64,000 nt of DNA. Source: Theobroma cacao (lineage: Eukaryota > Streptophyta > Magnoliopsida > Malvales > Malvaceae). Both the position numbers and the translations under genes were made by a program. The notes beneath the pieces are model-generated. The model was not told the DNA's origin. It made no database searches and saw nothing but the letters and a program-made list of their open reading frames with translations. The DNA lies in contig NC_030856.1 of the NCBI RefSeq assembly GCF_000208745.1, forward strand, positions 15,850,782-15,914,781. Reading direction: 5' to 3'. This document shows positions 35,359 through 49,800 of this stretch, one piece after another; within the stretch, counting starts at the first letter, position 1, and the number at the start of each line of letters is the position of its first letter.

Positions 35359-38300
35359 TGTAAAACCCGACCCTATAAATACATGTCATGACATACATGC
35401 ATTGAGTAGCATGTTATTACGCTAGAAAAGCACCTAAGAATAGACGAAACCTGATATTGTACCTAACGGTACACTTAAATTGATTTAACCTCGAACTAGT
35501 TCAAATAGGAATTGTAGGATGAAATTTAATATTTTATAGTCCAGGAATGACTAAAAATGATTGTTCGGAGTTCGAGGGTTCATTTGGGGTAAAATTAGAA
35601 ATTTTGATATTCAAGGGCAAAATCGTCATTTTGCCACCTAAGATAATAATTTGATCATGGAGTGAAATTTTTGACCAAGATTAACTATTTGGAGTATAAT
35701 TTAATGATAGGAAGTGAAAAAGTTTAATTCTGGTGATTTTTGGAGTGTAGGGGCAAAATCGTAATTTTGCCACCCACGGACAAAATTTGAGATTTTGAGA
35801 GAATTTAGATCAAATTTGACAAATTGGAGAATGGTATGAGTATAAGGGATGAAAAATATGTCTATGGGCAATTTTTCAATTTTTGGGGCAAAAATGTAAT
35901 TTTTGACTTTTACGGGGGCAAAAGTGTAAATTTCAAAAATTACTCCACCGAGACTTTGGATGAGTCTGAGAATTTTATCTAAGCTATGAATATATGAGAC
36001 AAGTGTATGGTGAAAATTTGGAAACAAATGGATGAAATTTTAAAAATGGGCCAATGGGAAAGTGACACGTGGCATTTTTTAATGAAATAATATTATTTTA
36101 ATGAAAAGTCAGCCCATTTAAACCCAAATTTTGAGTGCTGGCCGGCCATAAGGAAGAACAAGAGAGGAAATAGAGAGGAAAGGAAGAAAAAAAGAAAAAC
36201 CAAAGAGAAACAAGAAAATTCAAAGGGAAATTCGCGGTTTTCGACCGTTTACGCGTCTAACGGTAAGATTTTTCGATTTTAGCTTGATTTCTACCTTTCC
36301 TATGCCTTTATTTCCATTTAGCATGCTTGAGGAGAGAGATCAAAAAGTGATATCAAGGGCTGGACGAAATTCTAGGGGAGAGAAATTGAAATTTTTAGGT
36401 TTTGATTTTTAGTTAAATTGATAGTTTTAGTTAGTTAAATGTGTTTAGAAATTAAATTGGGCAAGAAATCATTAAATTTTCACAATACCCACTCTTGGCT
36501 GGATGCTCAATGCTGTACAATGATGATGAATTGATTTTATTCTAAGGGAAATGAAGAGAAAATGATGAAAAACGATTAAACGTGATAGAAAAACAAAGTA
36601 GAAAATTAACCGAGTTAATGTCCCATTTTTGGCCGAATTTTCCAAGGAAGGGAGTGAGCTGATTTTGTTGTTTTTAGAAGGTTATTGGCTGATATTTAAT
36701 GGTTAGAAATGTTGGAGAGAGAATGGGATGATTTAGAGCTAAAATGGAGCGCGTTAGCAATTTATCGGGCAAAGTGCCAAAAATAGGTTAATACCGCGTT
36801 TAAGCCGTTTTAGGCTATTGCATTTCATACCATGCATTAGTATAGGATTTAAGTTAATTATATAGTGATTTAGCATCAATGTGATGAATTGTGTAAATTT
36901 TTGTAATGTGTCTAGGAGGAGAGCCTTCCGGAAAAGGCAAAGAAGTCGTACCCGACGAGTAGTGATCGGGGCGCTTAGAAAGCTTTTAGTTTGTACAAAC
37001 GGTGAGTAAACTTATTATTATTGTAAATTATCTAGAGTTTATTTTAAATGCCCTTTATGTATTTTATGAAATGAGAACGAGATTAAAACGGGATTTTTGA
37101 TGTTTTAGGAATAAATGTGACAAATAAAAATATATTGTATTGATTATGAAATTGAGTAATTGGAGGCTACAAATTGACTTGAAAAATATATATTTTCCTA
37201 GGAATGGCTTATGAGAAATGAGTATATGTGGCTATATTTTGTGAATGCATTGGGAAATTTATGTAAGTTGTTTTACTATGCAGGCTGGATAAATAAATAA
37301 AAGCCACGTTATACTGTCGAAATTTTATTAAAATTGGTGGGTTAGTCACTGCAGTGACGGGTTTCCGTGGACTGCCTATTAGAGGGGCACGGTAAACCCA
37401 GTTATATAGTTACTCCGGTTGTAGAGGCGAGGAGGGTAACTCCTGGGGTAGTATTAGAGCTCACTTCACGTCGAACCCCCACGTGAATGTGTAACTCGGC
37501 CAACGCCAAGGAACGGCTGGTTTTAAAAATAAAAATGTGTTTCACGTGTGAATATTTTAACACCCTTGGCGGACTCGGTTAGATGCCTCGGCCAAGGTAT
37601 CCCCGAGGATTAGTTTTGGCTTGAGCCTTGTTTTAATAAAAGACATAAGCCTTAACAACTGTTTTGGTAAATTACAAATATTTTATGGTTTAAGAAATAA
37701 ATTGAAAACATTATGAAATGGGTTGAAATTTGTTGTTTAAACTTGCCTCCATTTTACTCGCCTTTAGATATTTATGATAATGTCTGTTTACTCATTGGGA
37801 TTGCAAAATCTCACCCAACTCCTTTCCACCCATTTCAGGTTCAGTATAGACTGTAGATAGCTGATCTCATCGAGGACTACCATTGGATCTGCATTTTCCA
37901 AACCGTAGGTTCACAGTCCTCTTTACTTTTGTTTATTCGGGGGCCCTCTTGTTATTGTAAATTAAATTAAATATTTTGGCTTACTGTATTTCAGTATGTA
38001 TAAATTTATTTAGCTTTTACGCTATAAAAATTATTCACGTATAACTCTATAAATATTGTTTTATAAGAAAATAGAATATTTTCCTTAATATTTCTTTTAT
38101 TTTCTTATTATATTCAAATAACCGTAATTTCGTTTTAAATGAAGATTTTAGACTTTTAAACTCATTTTGAATATGAATTATGTGTTTTGTACTTGTATAT
38201 TACGTTTTAGCCAGTTTCGAAATTTTTGAGAAAAAAATGACCAAAATACCCCTGTGTGGCGAAAATTTTATTTTGATTGTTTTTGATCTAAAATAGTATA

Positions 38301-38461
38301 TATTCTCTAAAAACTCGATATTTAACAATGATTGCTCACAGGAAAGGAAAGAAACTGATATGTAAGCCTTGCGGGGTTCCGGTTGGCATTCCGGATAATG
38401 AGTGTCAATCGGGACGTCGCGGCGATTGTCATGGGCCTGAGGGAGGTTCCGGGTCGTGACA
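35359..38461 (+). repeat. LTR2, shared by units 1 and 2
   Basis: 3103 bp, TGTAAAACCCGACC to GGGTCGTGACA. I see no difference from LTR3. G-box CACGTG intact at 36066-36071. It serves at once as 3' LTR of unit 1 and 5' LTR of unit 2. The minus-strand 108-codon frame at 35701-36027 is a chance ORF repeated only because the LTR is. Confidence 0.95.
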
Positions 38462-38468
38462 ATTCTAT

Positions 38469-38480
38469 TGGTATCAGAGC
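38469..38480 (+). promoter_or_regulatory. primer binding site, unit 2
   Basis: Same TGGTATCAGAGC as unit 1, exact. Confidence 0.92.
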
Positions 38481-38642
38481 TTTTGGTTTTAAAGATAAGA
38501 GTTTTTGGTTTTAAAGTGGTTTTAAAAAATTACAATATCAGTGTGGCCCCGGATTAAGTTAAGTTAGGTTGAATAGAATGCATGCATTTTCATATAGAGC
38601 CTAAGGTTCCCTAAGCTTGCTCGTTTTCTCTTATAGATTATT

Positions 38643-41600
38643 ATGCCTCCTCGACGCGGACGCCCACCTCTCACTAGATCGGTTGGGAGGGGAAAAGGTC
38701 GTTCCCAACGTCGTCAGCTAGATGCAGTAGGGGAAGAATCGGCTGCGTCTACCATTCGGGCAGCACCTACTGCTGAGCAGGCCGATAGTCCTCCACATCC
38801 TCCACCTCCTCCGCCACCTACGGGTATTCCCACCATGCCTACTGAGGCAGCACAGGCATTGGCAGCTTTCTTTACCGCAATGGCTGGTGGAGCTCCGACT
38901 GGTCAAGTTCCACCTATAGTACCACCAGTTACTCCTTTAGTTCCACCACCGGTACAAGATGTATCCATTTCCAAGAAGCTAAAGGAGGCTAGACAGCTCG
39001 GTTGTGTGTCTTTCACGGGTGAGTTGGATGCCACTGTGGCAAAGGACTGGATTAATCAGGTTTCAGAGACTCTCTCTGATATGAGATTAGACGACGACAT
39101 GAAGCTGATGGTGGCTACGAGATTATTAGAGAAGAGGGCTCGTACTTGGTGGAATTCGGTGAAGTCCCGTTCCGCTACTCCTCAGACATGGTCTGATTTT
39201 CTCAGGGAATTCGATGGTCAGTATTTCACTTATTTCCATCAGAAAGAAAAGAAGAGAGAATTTCTGAGTTTGAAACAGGGAAATCTAACTGTAGAGGAGT
39301 ACGAGACTCGTTTTAACGAGTTGATGTTATATGTGCCGGATCTGGTGAAATCTGAGCAGGATCAGGCCAGCTATTTCGAGGAAGGGCTCCGTAATGAGAT
39401 TAGAGAGCGAATGACAGTGACTGGTAGGGAGCCACATAAGGAGGTGGTACAGATGGCTTTACGGGCTGAGAAGCTCGCGACTGAGAATAGGAGGATTCGG
39501 ACTGAGTTTGCAAAAAGGAGGAATCCTGGTATGTCTTCTAGTCAGCCAGTAAAAAGAGGCAAGGACTCAGCGATTTCAGGGAGTACTACTTCTGTTTCCG
39601 TGACATCTCCTCGACCTCCATTTCCACCATCACAACAGAGACCTTCGAGGTTTAGCAGATCTGCTATGACTGGTTCTGGGAAGAGTTTCGGAGGTTCTGA
39701 CAGATGCAGAAATTGTGGGAATTATCATAGTGGGCTATGTAGAGAGCCAACAAGATGTTTCCAATGTGGACAGACGGGTCATATTAGGAGTAATTGCCCA
39801 CGGTTAGGACGAGCCACGGTAGTTGCATCATCTTCACCAGCTCGCACTGATATACAGAGGAGAGATTCTTCTGGGTTGCCACCGAGACAGGGAGTGGCCA
39901 TACGGTCCGGTGTGGAGAGTAATACCCCGGCACATCCACCTTCGAGACCACAGACTCGTACCTCGACAAGAGTTTTCGCTGTGACGGAAGATGAGGCACA
40001 GGTCCGACCTGGAGCAGTGACAGGTACTATGTCTTTATTTGATAAAGATGCTTATGTTTTGATAGATTCTGGCTCAGATAGGTCTTATGTGAGCACCACA
40101 TTTGCATCAATTGCTGATAGAAACTTGTCACCATTAGAGGAAGAAATTGTAATTCACACCCCTTTAGGAGAAAAGCTAGTTAGAAACAGTTGTTATAGAG
40201 ACTGTGGGGTAAGGGTAGGCGAGGAAGAATTTAGGGGTGACTTAATTCCTCTAGAGATCCTGGATTTTGATCTAATATTGGGTATGGACTGGTTAACTGC
40301 ACATCGGGCGAACGTGGATTGTTTCCGAAAGGAAGTTGTTCTTCGAAATTCGGAGGGAGCAGAGATTGTGTTTGTAGGGAAACGCCGAGTATTACCGTCC
40401 TGTGTAATCTCGGCCATCAAAGCTTCAAAATTAGTGCAGAAAGGGTATCCGACTTATTTGGCATACGTAATTGATACTTCAAAGGGGGAACCTAAGTTAG
40501 AGGATGTCCCGATAGTAAGTGAGTTTCCTGATGTATTTCCTGATGATTTACCGGGACTGCCTCCTGATCGAGAGCTTGAGTTCCCTATTGATTTACTTCC
40601 GGGTACCGCACCTATTTCTATCCCTCCATATAGAATGGCTCCGGCAGAGTTGAAGGAGTTGAAAGTACAATTGCAAGAGTTGGTGGACAAGGGTTTTATA
40701 CGCCCTAGTATATCTCCATGGGGAGCACCGGTTTTATTTGTGAAAAAGAAAGACGGTACACTTCGGTTATGTATCGATTACCGACAGCTTAACAGAATGA
40801 CCATTAAGAACAAGTATCCGTTACCGAGGATTGATGATCTTTTCGATCAATTACAGGGAGCTACAGTGTTTTCCAAGGTTGATCTAAGGTCTGGGTATCA
40901 TCAGTTGAGGATTAAAGAACAGGATGTACCCAAGACAGCGTTCAGGACTCGGTACGGTCATTATGAGTTCTTGGTCATGCCTTTCGGGTTAACTAACGCA
41001 CCGGCAGCTTTTATGGATCTCATGAATAGGGTGTTCCACCCTTACTTGGACAAGTTTGTTATTGTGTTCATTGATGACATACTGGTTTACTCGAGAGATA
41101 ATGATGAGCACGCTGCCCACTTGCGTATAGTATTACAAACTTTGAGGGAAAGACAGTTGTATGCAAAGTTTTCGAAGTGTGAGTTTTGGTTACAGGAAGT
41201 GGTATTCTTGGGACACGTAGTATCGAGAACTGGAATATATGTTGATCCTAAGAAAGTAGAGGCAATTTTACAATGGGAGCAACCTAAGACAGTGACGGAG
41301 ATTCGTAGTTTCCTCGGATTAGCCGGTTATTATCGGAGGTTTGTTCAGGGGTTTTCCTTAATAGCAGCTCCTTTGACCCGTCTAACTCGTAAGGGAGTTA
41401 AGTTTGTGTGGGATGATGTTTGTGAGAATCGATTTCAGGAGCTAAAGAACCGGTTAACCTCCGCTCCCGTTTTAACACTTCCTGTTAATGGTAAGGGATT
41501 TGTAGTATATAGTGATGCCTCAAAGTTGGGGTTGGGGTGCGTATTGATGCAGGATGAAAAAGTTGTGGCTTATGCTTCTAGACAGCTAAAGAGGCATGAA

Positions 41601-43052
41601 GCAAATTACCCTACCCATGATTTAGAGTTAGCAGCAGTGGTGTTTGCTTTAAAAATCTGGAGGCATTACTTGTATGGTGAGCATTGTCGGATATTTACGG
41701 ATCACAAGAGTTTAAAATATTTGCTCACCCAAAAGGAGCTTAATTTGAGGCAAAGGCGATGGTTGGAGTTGATAAAAGATTATGACTTGGTGATAGACTA
41801 TCATCCGGGAAAGGCGAACGTTGTAGCTGATGCCTTAAGTCGTAAGTCTTCATCGTCTTTAGCAGCACTTCAGAGTTGTTATTTTCCAGCATTAATAGAG
41901 ATGAAATCTCTTGGGGTCCAGTTGAGAAATGGTGAGGATGGATCCTTATTGGCAAACTTCATTGTGCGACCTTCGTTACTTAATCAGATCAAGGACATTC
42001 AGAGGTCTGATGATGAGTTAAGAAAAGAAATTCAAAAACTGACCGATGGGGGAGTTAGTGAGTTCAGATTTGGAGAGGATAACGTCTTGATGTTTAAAGA
42101 TCGAGTTTGTGTTCCTGAGGGAAACCAGTTGAGACAGGCGATCATGGAAGAAGCCCATTCATCTGCCTATGCATTACATCCCGGAAGCACCAAGATGTAT
42201 AGGACTATCAGGGAGAATTATTGGTGGCCGGGTATGAAGCGAGACGTAGCAGAATTCGTAGCAAAGTGTCTCGTATGTCAGCAAGTTAAGGCGGAGCATC
42301 AGAGGCCAGCAGGTACACTTCAGTCTTTACCTGTTCCCGAGTGGAAATGGGAGCATGTAACTATGGATTTTGTTTTGGGATTGCCGCGGACACAGAGGGG
42401 AAAGGATGCGATCTGGGTGATCGTAGATCGGTTGACTAAGTCCGCTCACTTTTTAGCTGTCCATAGTACATACTCTATTGAGAAGCTGGCTCAGCTCTAT
42501 ATAGATGAGATTGTGAGGCTACATGGAGTTCCCGTTTCTATAGTGTCAGACCGAGATCCTCGATTCACTTCTCGATTCTGGCCAAAATTTCAAGAAGCTC
42601 TCGGAACCAAATTGAAATTTAGCACTGCTTTTCACCCACAGACGGATGGTCAGTCAGAGAGGACTATCCAGACCTTGGAGGATATGTTACGGGCTTGTGT
42701 CATTGACTTTATTGGGAGTTGGGACAGACATTTGCCATTGGTGGAATTTGCTTACAACAATAGCTTTCAGTCTAGCATTGGTATGGCACCGTACGAAGCT
42801 TTATATGGAAGAAAATGTCGTACTCCACTCTGTTGGGATGAAGTAGGTGAAAGGAAGTTAGTGAGTGTGGAATTGATCGAGCTAACTAATGACAAGATCA
42901 AGGTTATACGAGAGAGGCTAAAGGTAGCCCAGGATAGGCAGAAGAGCTATGCAGATAAACGGAGAAAAGACTTGGAGTTTGAGATCGATGATAAAGTTTT
43001 TCTTAAGGTTTCTCCTTGGAAAGGTAATAATTTGAATACTTTGAAGTATTAA
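38643..43052 (+). CDS. Gag-Pol polyprotein, unit 2
   Basis: Same 1469 residues as unit 1, with all catalytic residues. Silent differences from unit 1: 39371 (C), 39410 (A), 39434 (A), 39464 (G), 42584 (A). The three at 39410-39464 are shared with unit 4; 39371 and 42584 are private. Same stop within the interruption. Confidence 0.95.
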   Translation: MPPRRGRPPLTRSVGRGKGRSQRRQLDAVGEESAASTIRAAPTAEQADSPPHPPPPPPPTGIPTMPTEAAQALAAFFTAMAGGAPTGQVPPIVPPVTPLVPPPVQDVSISKKLKEARQLGCVSFTGELDATVAKDWINQVSETLSDMRLDDDMKLMVATRLLEKRARTWWNSVKSRSATPQTWSDFLREFDGQYFTYFHQKEKKREFLSLKQGNLTVEEYETRFNELMLYVPDLVKSEQDQASYFEEGLRNEIRERMTVTGREPHKEVVQMALRAEKLATENRRIRTEFAKRRNPGMSSSQPVKRGKDSAISGSTTSVSVTSPRPPFPPSQQRPSRFSRSAMTGSGKSFGGSDRCRNCGNYHSGLCREPTRCFQCGQTGHIRSNCPRLGRATVVASSSPARTDIQRRDSSGLPPRQGVAIRSGVESNTPAHPPSRPQTRTSTRVFAVTEDEAQVRPGAVTGTMSLFDKDAYVLIDSGSDRSYVSTTFASIADRNLSPLEEEIVIHTPLGEKLVRNSCYRDCGVRVGEEEFRGDLIPLEILDFDLILGMDWLTAHRANVDCFRKEVVLRNSEGAEIVFVGKRRVLPSCVISAIKASKLVQKGYPTYLAYVIDTSKGEPKLEDVPIVSEFPDVFPDDLPGLPPDRELEFPIDLLPGTAPISIPPYRMAPAELKELKVQLQELVDKGFIRPSISPWGAPVLFVKKKDGTLRLCIDYRQLNRMTIKNKYPLPRIDDLFDQLQGATVFSKVDLRSGYHQLRIKEQDVPKTAFRTRYGHYEFLVMPFGLTNAPAAFMDLMNRVFHPYLDKFVIVFIDDILVYSRDNDEHAAHLRIVLQTLRERQLYAKFSKCEFWLQEVVFLGHVVSRTGIYVDPKKVEAILQWEQPKTVTEIRSFLGLAGYYRRFVQGFSLIAAPLTRLTRKGVKFVWDDVCENRFQELKNRLTSAPVLTLPVNGKGFVVYSDASKLGLGCVLMQDEKVVAYASRQLKRHEANYPTHDLELAAVVFALKIWRHYLYGEHCRIFTDHKSLKYLLTQKELNLRQRRWLELIKDYDLVIDYHPGKANVVADALSRKSSSSLAALQSCYFPALIEMKSLGVQLRNGEDGSLLANFIVRPSLLNQIKDIQRSDDELRKEIQKLTDGGVSEFRFGEDNVLMFKDRVCVPEGNQLRQAIMEEAHSSAYALHPGSTKMYRTIRENYWWPGMKRDVAEFVAKCLVCQQVKAEHQRPAGTLQSLPVPEWKWEHVTMDFVLGLPRTQRGKDAIWVIVDRLTKSAHFLAVHSTYSIEKLAQLYIDEIVRLHGVPVSIVSDRDPRFTSRFWPKFQEALGTKLKFSTAFHPQTDGQSERTIQTLEDMLRACVIDFIGSWDRHLPLVEFAYNNSFQSSIGMAPYEALYGRKCRTPLCWDEVGERKLVSVELIELTNDKIKVIRERLKVAQDRQKSYADKRRKDLEFEIDDKVFLKVSPWKGNNLNTLKY

Positions 43053-43107
43053 ATCTTATTGATTATACTATCATGATAAATTATGGTGTTTTATTGGATA
43101 ATGAAAG
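43024..43107 (+). other. 84-bp in-frame interruption, unit 2
   Basis: Identical in sequence, position, GT-AG ends and flanking GAAAGGT repeats to that of unit 1, so it was present before the array formed. Confidence 0.55.
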
Positions 43108-43499
43108 GTGTGATTCGATTTGCGAAGAGGGGAAAGCTCAACCCGAGATATATTGGACCATTCCGAATCATTGAAAGGATTGGACCAGTGGCTTATCGGT
43201 TAGAATTACCTCCGGAGTTAGATCGGATCCACAACGTTTTCCATGTCTCCATGCTTAAGAAATATGTACCAGATCCCTCTCACGTCCTCGAAGCACCTCC
43301 GATCGAGTTGCATGACGATTTGAAGTTCGAGGTACAACCTGTGAGTATCTTGGATCGAAAGGATCGAGTACTGAGAAACAAGAGTATTTCAATGGTCAAA
43401 GTGTTGTGGAAAAGTGCTCGAATGGAGGAAATGACATGGGAAGTAGAGCATCAGATGAGGAACCAATACCCGCATCTATTTGTCGAATCTGGTAAGTGA
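43083..43499 (+). CDS. integrase C-terminus and chromodomain, unit 2
   Basis: Same protein as the unit 1 copy, in phase with the upstream Gag-Pol frame; GPF and chromodomain intact. Confidence 0.85.
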   Translation: MVFYWIMKGVIRFAKRGKLNPRYIGPFRIIERIGPVAYRLELPPELDRIHNVFHVSMLKKYVPDPSHVLEAPPIELHDDLKFEVQPVSILDRKDRVLRNKSISMVKVLWKSARMEEMTWEVEHQMRNQYPHLFVESGK

Positions 43500-43524
43500 A
43501 ATTTTGAGGTCAAAATTTTATTTT

Positions 43525-43535
43525 AAGGGGGGTAG
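43525..43535 (+). promoter_or_regulatory. polypurine tract, unit 2
   Basis: AAGGGGGGTAG three bases before LTR3. Confidence 0.75.
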
Positions 43536-43538
43536 AAT

Positions 43539-46500
43539 TGTAAAACCCGACCCTATAAATACATGTCATGACATACATGCATTGAGTAGCATGTTATTAC
43601 GCTAGAAAAGCACCTAAGAATAGACGAAACCTGATATTGTACCTAACGGTACACTTAAATTGATTTAACCTCGAACTAGTTCAAATAGGAATTGTAGGAT
43701 GAAATTTAATATTTTATAGTCCAGGAATGACTAAAAATGATTGTTCGGAGTTCGAGGGTTCATTTGGGGTAAAATTAGAAATTTTGATATTCAAGGGCAA
43801 AATCGTCATTTTGCCACCTAAGATAATAATTTGATCATGGAGTGAAATTTTTGACCAAGATTAACTATTTGGAGTATAATTTAATGATAGGAAGTGAAAA
43901 AGTTTAATTCTGGTGATTTTTGGAGTGTAGGGGCAAAATCGTAATTTTGCCACCCACGGACAAAATTTGAGATTTTGAGAGAATTTAGATCAAATTTGAC
44001 AAATTGGAGAATGGTATGAGTATAAGGGATGAAAAATATGTCTATGGGCAATTTTTCAATTTTTGGGGCAAAAATGTAATTTTTGACTTTTACGGGGGCA
44101 AAAGTGTAAATTTCAAAAATTACTCCACCGAGACTTTGGATGAGTCTGAGAATTTTATCTAAGCTATGAATATATGAGACAAGTGTATGGTGAAAATTTG
44201 GAAACAAATGGATGAAATTTTAAAAATGGGCCAATGGGAAAGTGACACGTGGCATTTTTTAATGAAATAATATTATTTTAATGAAAAGTCAGCCCATTTA
44301 AACCCAAATTTTGAGTGCTGGCCGGCCATAAGGAAGAACAAGAGAGGAAATAGAGAGGAAAGGAAGAAAAAAAGAAAAACCAAAGAGAAACAAGAAAATT
44401 CAAAGGGAAATTCGCGGTTTTCGACCGTTTACGCGTCTAACGGTAAGATTTTTCGATTTTAGCTTGATTTCTACCTTTCCTATGCCTTTATTTCCATTTA
44501 GCATGCTTGAGGAGAGAGATCAAAAAGTGATATCAAGGGCTGGACGAAATTCTAGGGGAGAGAAATTGAAATTTTTAGGTTTTGATTTTTAGTTAAATTG
44601 ATAGTTTTAGTTAGTTAAATGTGTTTAGAAATTAAATTGGGCAAGAAATCATTAAATTTTCACAATACCCACTCTTGGCTGGATGCTCAATGCTGTACAA
44701 TGATGATGAATTGATTTTATTCTAAGGGAAATGAAGAGAAAATGATGAAAAACGATTAAACGTGATAGAAAAACAAAGTAGAAAATTAACCGAGTTAATG
44801 TCCCATTTTTGGCCGAATTTTCCAAGGAAGGGAGTGAGCTGATTTTGTTGTTTTTAGAAGGTTATTGGCTGATATTTAATGGTTAGAAATGTTGGAGAGA
44901 GAATGGGATGATTTAGAGCTAAAATGGAGCGCGTTAGCAATTTATCGGGCAAAGTGCCAAAAATAGGTTAATACCGCGTTTAAGCCGTTTTAGGCTATTG
45001 CATTTCATACCATGCATTAGTATAGGATTTAAGTTAATTATATAGTGATTTAGCATCAATGTGATGAATTGTGTAAATTTTTGTAATGTGTCTAGGAGGA
45101 GAGCCTTCCGGAAAAGGCAAAGAAGTCGTACCCGACGAGTAGTGATCGGGGCGCTTAGAAAGCTTTTAGTTTGTACAAACGGTGAGTAAACTTATTATTA
45201 TTGTAAATTATCTAGAGTTTATTTTAAATGCCCTTTATGTATTTTATGAAATGAGAACGAGATTAAAACGGGATTTTTGATGTTTTAGGAATAAATGTGA
45301 CAAATAAAAATATATTGTATTGATTATGAAATTGAGTAATTGGAGGCTACAAATTGACTTGAAAAATATATATTTTCCTAGGAATGGCTTATGAGAAATG
45401 AGTATATGTGGCTATATTTTGTGAATGCATTGGGAAATTTATGTAAGTTGTTTTACTATGCAGGCTGGATAAATAAATAAAAGCCACGTTATACTGTCGA
45501 AATTTTATTAAAATTGGTGGGTTAGTCACTGCAGTGACGGGTTTCCGTGGACTGCCTATTAGAGGGGCACGGTAAACCCAGTTATATAGTTACTCCGGTT
45601 GTAGAGGCGAGGAGGGTAACTCCTGGGGTAGTATTAGAGCTCACTTCACGTCGAACCCCCACGTGAATGTGTAACTCGGCCAACGCCAAGGAACGGCTGG
45701 TTTTAAAAATAAAAATGTGTTTCACGTGTGAATATTTTAACACCCTTGGCGGACTCGGTTAGATGCCTCGGCCAAGGTATCCCCGAGGATTAGTTTTGGC
45801 TTGAGCCTTGTTTTAATAAAAGACATAAGCCTTAACAACTGTTTTGGTAAATTACAAATATTTTATGGTTTAAGAAATAAATTGAAAACATTATGAAATG
45901 GGTTGAAATTTGTTGTTTAAACTTGCCTCCATTTTACTCGCCTTTAGATATTTATGATAATGTCTGTTTACTCATTGGGATTGCAAAATCTCACCCAACT
46001 CCTTTCCACCCATTTCAGGTTCAGTATAGACTGTAGATAGCTGATCTCATCGAGGACTACCATTGGATCTGCATTTTCCAAACCGTAGGTTCACAGTCCT
46101 CTTTACTTTTGTTTATTCGGGGGCCCTCTTGTTATTGTAAATTAAATTAAATATTTTGGCTTACTGTATTTCAGTATGTATAAATTTATTTAGCTTTTAC
46201 GCTATAAAAATTATTCACGTATAACTCTATAAATATTGTTTTATAAGAAAATAGAATATTTTCCTTAATATTTCTTTTATTTTCTTATTATATTCAAATA
46301 ACCGTAATTTCGTTTTAAATGAAGATTTTAGACTTTTAAACTCATTTTGAATATGAATTATGTGTTTTGTACTTGTATATTACGTTTTAGCCAGTTTCGA
46401 AATTTTTGAGAAAAAAATGACCAAAATACCCCTGTGTGGCGAAAATTTTATTTTGATTGTTTTTGATCTAAAATAGTATATATTCTCTAAAAACTCGATA

Positions 46501-46641
46501 TTTAACAATGATTGCTCACAGGAAAGGAAAGAAACTGATATGTAAGCCTTGCGGGGTTCCGGTTGGCATTCCGGATAATGAGTGTCAATCGGGACGTCGC
46601 GGCGATTGTCATGGGCCTGAGGGAGGTTCCGGGTCGTGACA
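43539..46641 (+). repeat. LTR3, shared by units 2 and 3
   Basis: 3103 bp and, as far as I can see, identical to LTR2. G-box CACGTG intact at 44246-44251. Confidence 0.95.
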
Positions 46642-46648
46642 ATTCTAT

Positions 46649-46660
46649 TGGTATCAGAGC
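46649..46660 (+). promoter_or_regulatory. primer binding site, unit 3
   Basis: TGGTATCAGAGC, exact. Confidence 0.92.
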
Positions 46661-46822
46661 TTTTGGTTTTAAAGATAAGAGTTTTTGGTTTTAAAGTGGT
46701 TTTAAAAAATTACAATATCAGTGTGGCCCCGGATTAAGTTAAGTTAGGTTGAATAGAATGCATGCATTTTCATATAGAGCCTAAGGTTCCCTAAGCTTGC
46801 TCGTTTTCTCTTATAGATTATT

Positions 46823-49800
46823 ATGCCTCCTCGACGCGGACGCCCACCTCTCACTAGATCGGTTGGGAGGGGAAAAGGTCGTTCCCAACGTCGTCAGCTA
46901 GATGCAGTAGGGGAAGAATCGGCTGCGTCTACCATTCGGGCAGCACCTACTGCTGAGCAGGCCGATAGTCCTCCACATCCTCCACCTCCTCCGCCACCTA
47001 CGGGTATTCCCACCATGCCTACTGAGGCAGCACAGGCATTGGCAGCTTTCTTTACCGCAATGGCTGGTGGAGCTCCGACTGGTCAAGTTCCACCTATAGT
47101 ACCACCAGTTACTCCTTTAGTTCCACCACCGGTACAAGATGTATCCATTTCCAAGAAGCTAAAGGAGGCTAGACAGCTCGGTTGTGTGTCTTTCACGGGT
47201 GAGTTGGATGCCACTGTGGCAAAGGACTGGATTAATCAGGTTTCAGAGACTCTCTCTGATATGAGATTAGACGACGACATGAAGCTGATGGTGGCTACGA
47301 GATTATTAGAGAAGAGGGCTCGTACTTGGTGGAATTCGGTGAAGTCCCGTTCCGCTACTCCTCAGACATGGTCTGATTTTCTCAGGGAATTCGATGGTCA
47401 GTATTTCACTTATTTCCATCAGAAAGAAAAGAAGAGAGAATTTCTGAGTTTGAAACAGGGAAATCTAACTGTAGAGGAGTACGAGACTCGTTTTAACGAG
47501 TTGATGTTATATGTGCCGGATCTGGTGAAATCTGAGCAGGATCAGGCCAGTTATTTCGAGGAAGGGCTCCGTAATGAGATTAGAGAGCGGATGACAGTGA
47601 CTGGTAGGGAGCCGCATAAGGAGGTGGTACAGATGGCTTTACGAGCTGAGAAGCTCGCGACTGAGAATAGGAGGATTCGGACTGAGTTTGCAAAAAGGAG
47701 GAATCCTGGTATGTCTTCTAGTCAGCCAGTAAAAAGAGGCAAGGACTCAGCGATTTCAGGGAGTACTACTTCTGTTTCCGTGACATCTCCTCGACCTCCA
47801 TTTCCACCATCACAACAGAGACCTTCGAGGTTTAGCAGATCTGCTATGACTGGTTCTGGGAAGAGTTTCGGAGGTTCTGACAGATGCAGAAATTGTGGGA
47901 ATTATCATAGTGGGCTATGTAGAGAGCCAACAAGATGTTTCCAATGTGGACAGACGGGTCATATTAGGAGTAATTGCCCACGGTTAGGACGAGCCACGGT
48001 AGTTGCATCATCTTCACCAGCTCGCACTGATATACAGAGGAGAGATTCTTCTGGGTTGCCACCGAGACAGGGAGTGGCCATACGGTCCGGTGTGGAGAGT
48101 AATACCCCGGCACATCCACCTTCGAGACCACAGACTCGTACCTCGACAAGAGTTTTCGCTGTGACGGAAGATGAGGCACAGGTCCGACCTGGAGCAGTGA
48201 CAGGTACTATGTCTTTATTTGATAAAGATGCTTATGTTTTGATAGATTCTGGCTCAGATAGGTCTTATGTGAGCACCACATTTGCATCAATTGCTGATAG
48301 AAACTTGTCACCATTAGAGGAAGAAATTGTAATTCACACCCCTTTAGGAGAAAAGCTAGTTAGAAACAGTTGTTATAGAGACTGTGGGGTAAGGGTAGGC
48401 GAGGAAGAATTTAGGGGTGACTTAATTCCTCTAGAGATCCTGGATTTTGATCTAATATTGGGTATGGACTGGTTAACTGCACATCGGGCGAACGTGGATT
48501 GTTTCCGAAAGGAAGTTGTTCTTCGAAATTCGGAGGGAGCAGAGATTGTGTTTGTAGGGAAACGCCGAGTATTACCGTCCTGTGTAATCTCGGCCATCAA
48601 AGCTTCAAAATTAGTGCAGAAAGGGTATCCGACTTATTTGGCATACGTAATTGATACTTCAAAGGGGGAACCTAAGTTAGAGGATGTCCCGATAGTAAGT
48701 GAGTTTCCTGATGTATTTCCTGATGATTTACCGGGACTGCCTCCTGATCGAGAGCTTGAGTTCCCTATTGATTTACTTCCGGGTACCGCACCTATTTCTA
48801 TCCCTCCATATAGAATGGCTCCGGCAGAGTTGAAGGAGTTGAAAGTACAATTGCAAGAGTTGGTGGACAAGGGTTTTATACGCCCTAGTATATCTCCATG
48901 GGGAGCACCGGTTTTATTTGTGAAAAAGAAAGACGGTACACTTCGGTTATGTATCGATTACCGACAGCTTAACAGAATGACCATTAAGAACAAGTATCCG
49001 TTACCGAGGATTGATGATCTTTTCGATCAATTACAGGGAGCTACAGTGTTTTCCAAGGTTGATCTAAGGTCTGGGTATCATCAGTTGAGGATTAAAGAAC
49101 AGGATGTACCCAAGACAGCGTTCAGGACTCGGTACGGTCATTATGAGTTCTTGGTCATGCCTTTCGGGTTAACTAACGCACCGGCAGCTTTTATGGATCT
49201 CATGAATAGGGTGTTCCACCCTTACTTGGACAAGTTTGTTATTGTGTTCATTGATGACATACTGGTTTACTCGAGAGATAATGATGAGCACGCTGCCCAC
49301 TTGCGTATAGTATTACAAACTTTGAGGGAAAGACAGTTGTATGCAAAGTTTTCGAAGTGTGAGTTTTGGTTACAGGAAGTGGTATTCTTGGGACACGTAG
49401 TATCGAGAACTGGAATATATGTTGATCCTAAGAAAGTAGAGGCAATTTTACAATGGGAGCAACCTAAGACAGTGACGGAGATTCGTAGTTTCCTCGGATT
49501 AGCCGGTTATTATCGGAGGTTTGTTCAGGGGTTTTCCTTAATAGCAGCTCCTTTGACCCGTCTAACTCGTAAGGGAGTTAAGTTTGTGTGGGATGATGTT
49601 TGTGAGAATCGATTTCAGGAGCTAAAGAACCGGTTAACCTCCGCTCCCGTTTTAACACTTCCTGTTAATGGTAAGGGATTTGTAGTATATAGTGATGCCT
49701 CAAAGTTGGGGTTGGGGTGCGTATTGATGCAGGATGAAAAAGTTGTGGCTTATGCTTCTAGACAGCTAAAGAGGCATGAAGCAAATTACCCTACCCATGA

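Noticed and set aside
35701..36027. 108-codon minus-strand ORF, repeated in LTR2-LTR5
   Set aside because: It lies antisense in the LTR, has no family features, and LTR1 keeps only a shorter diverged version (27629-27847). It recurs only because the LTR does.
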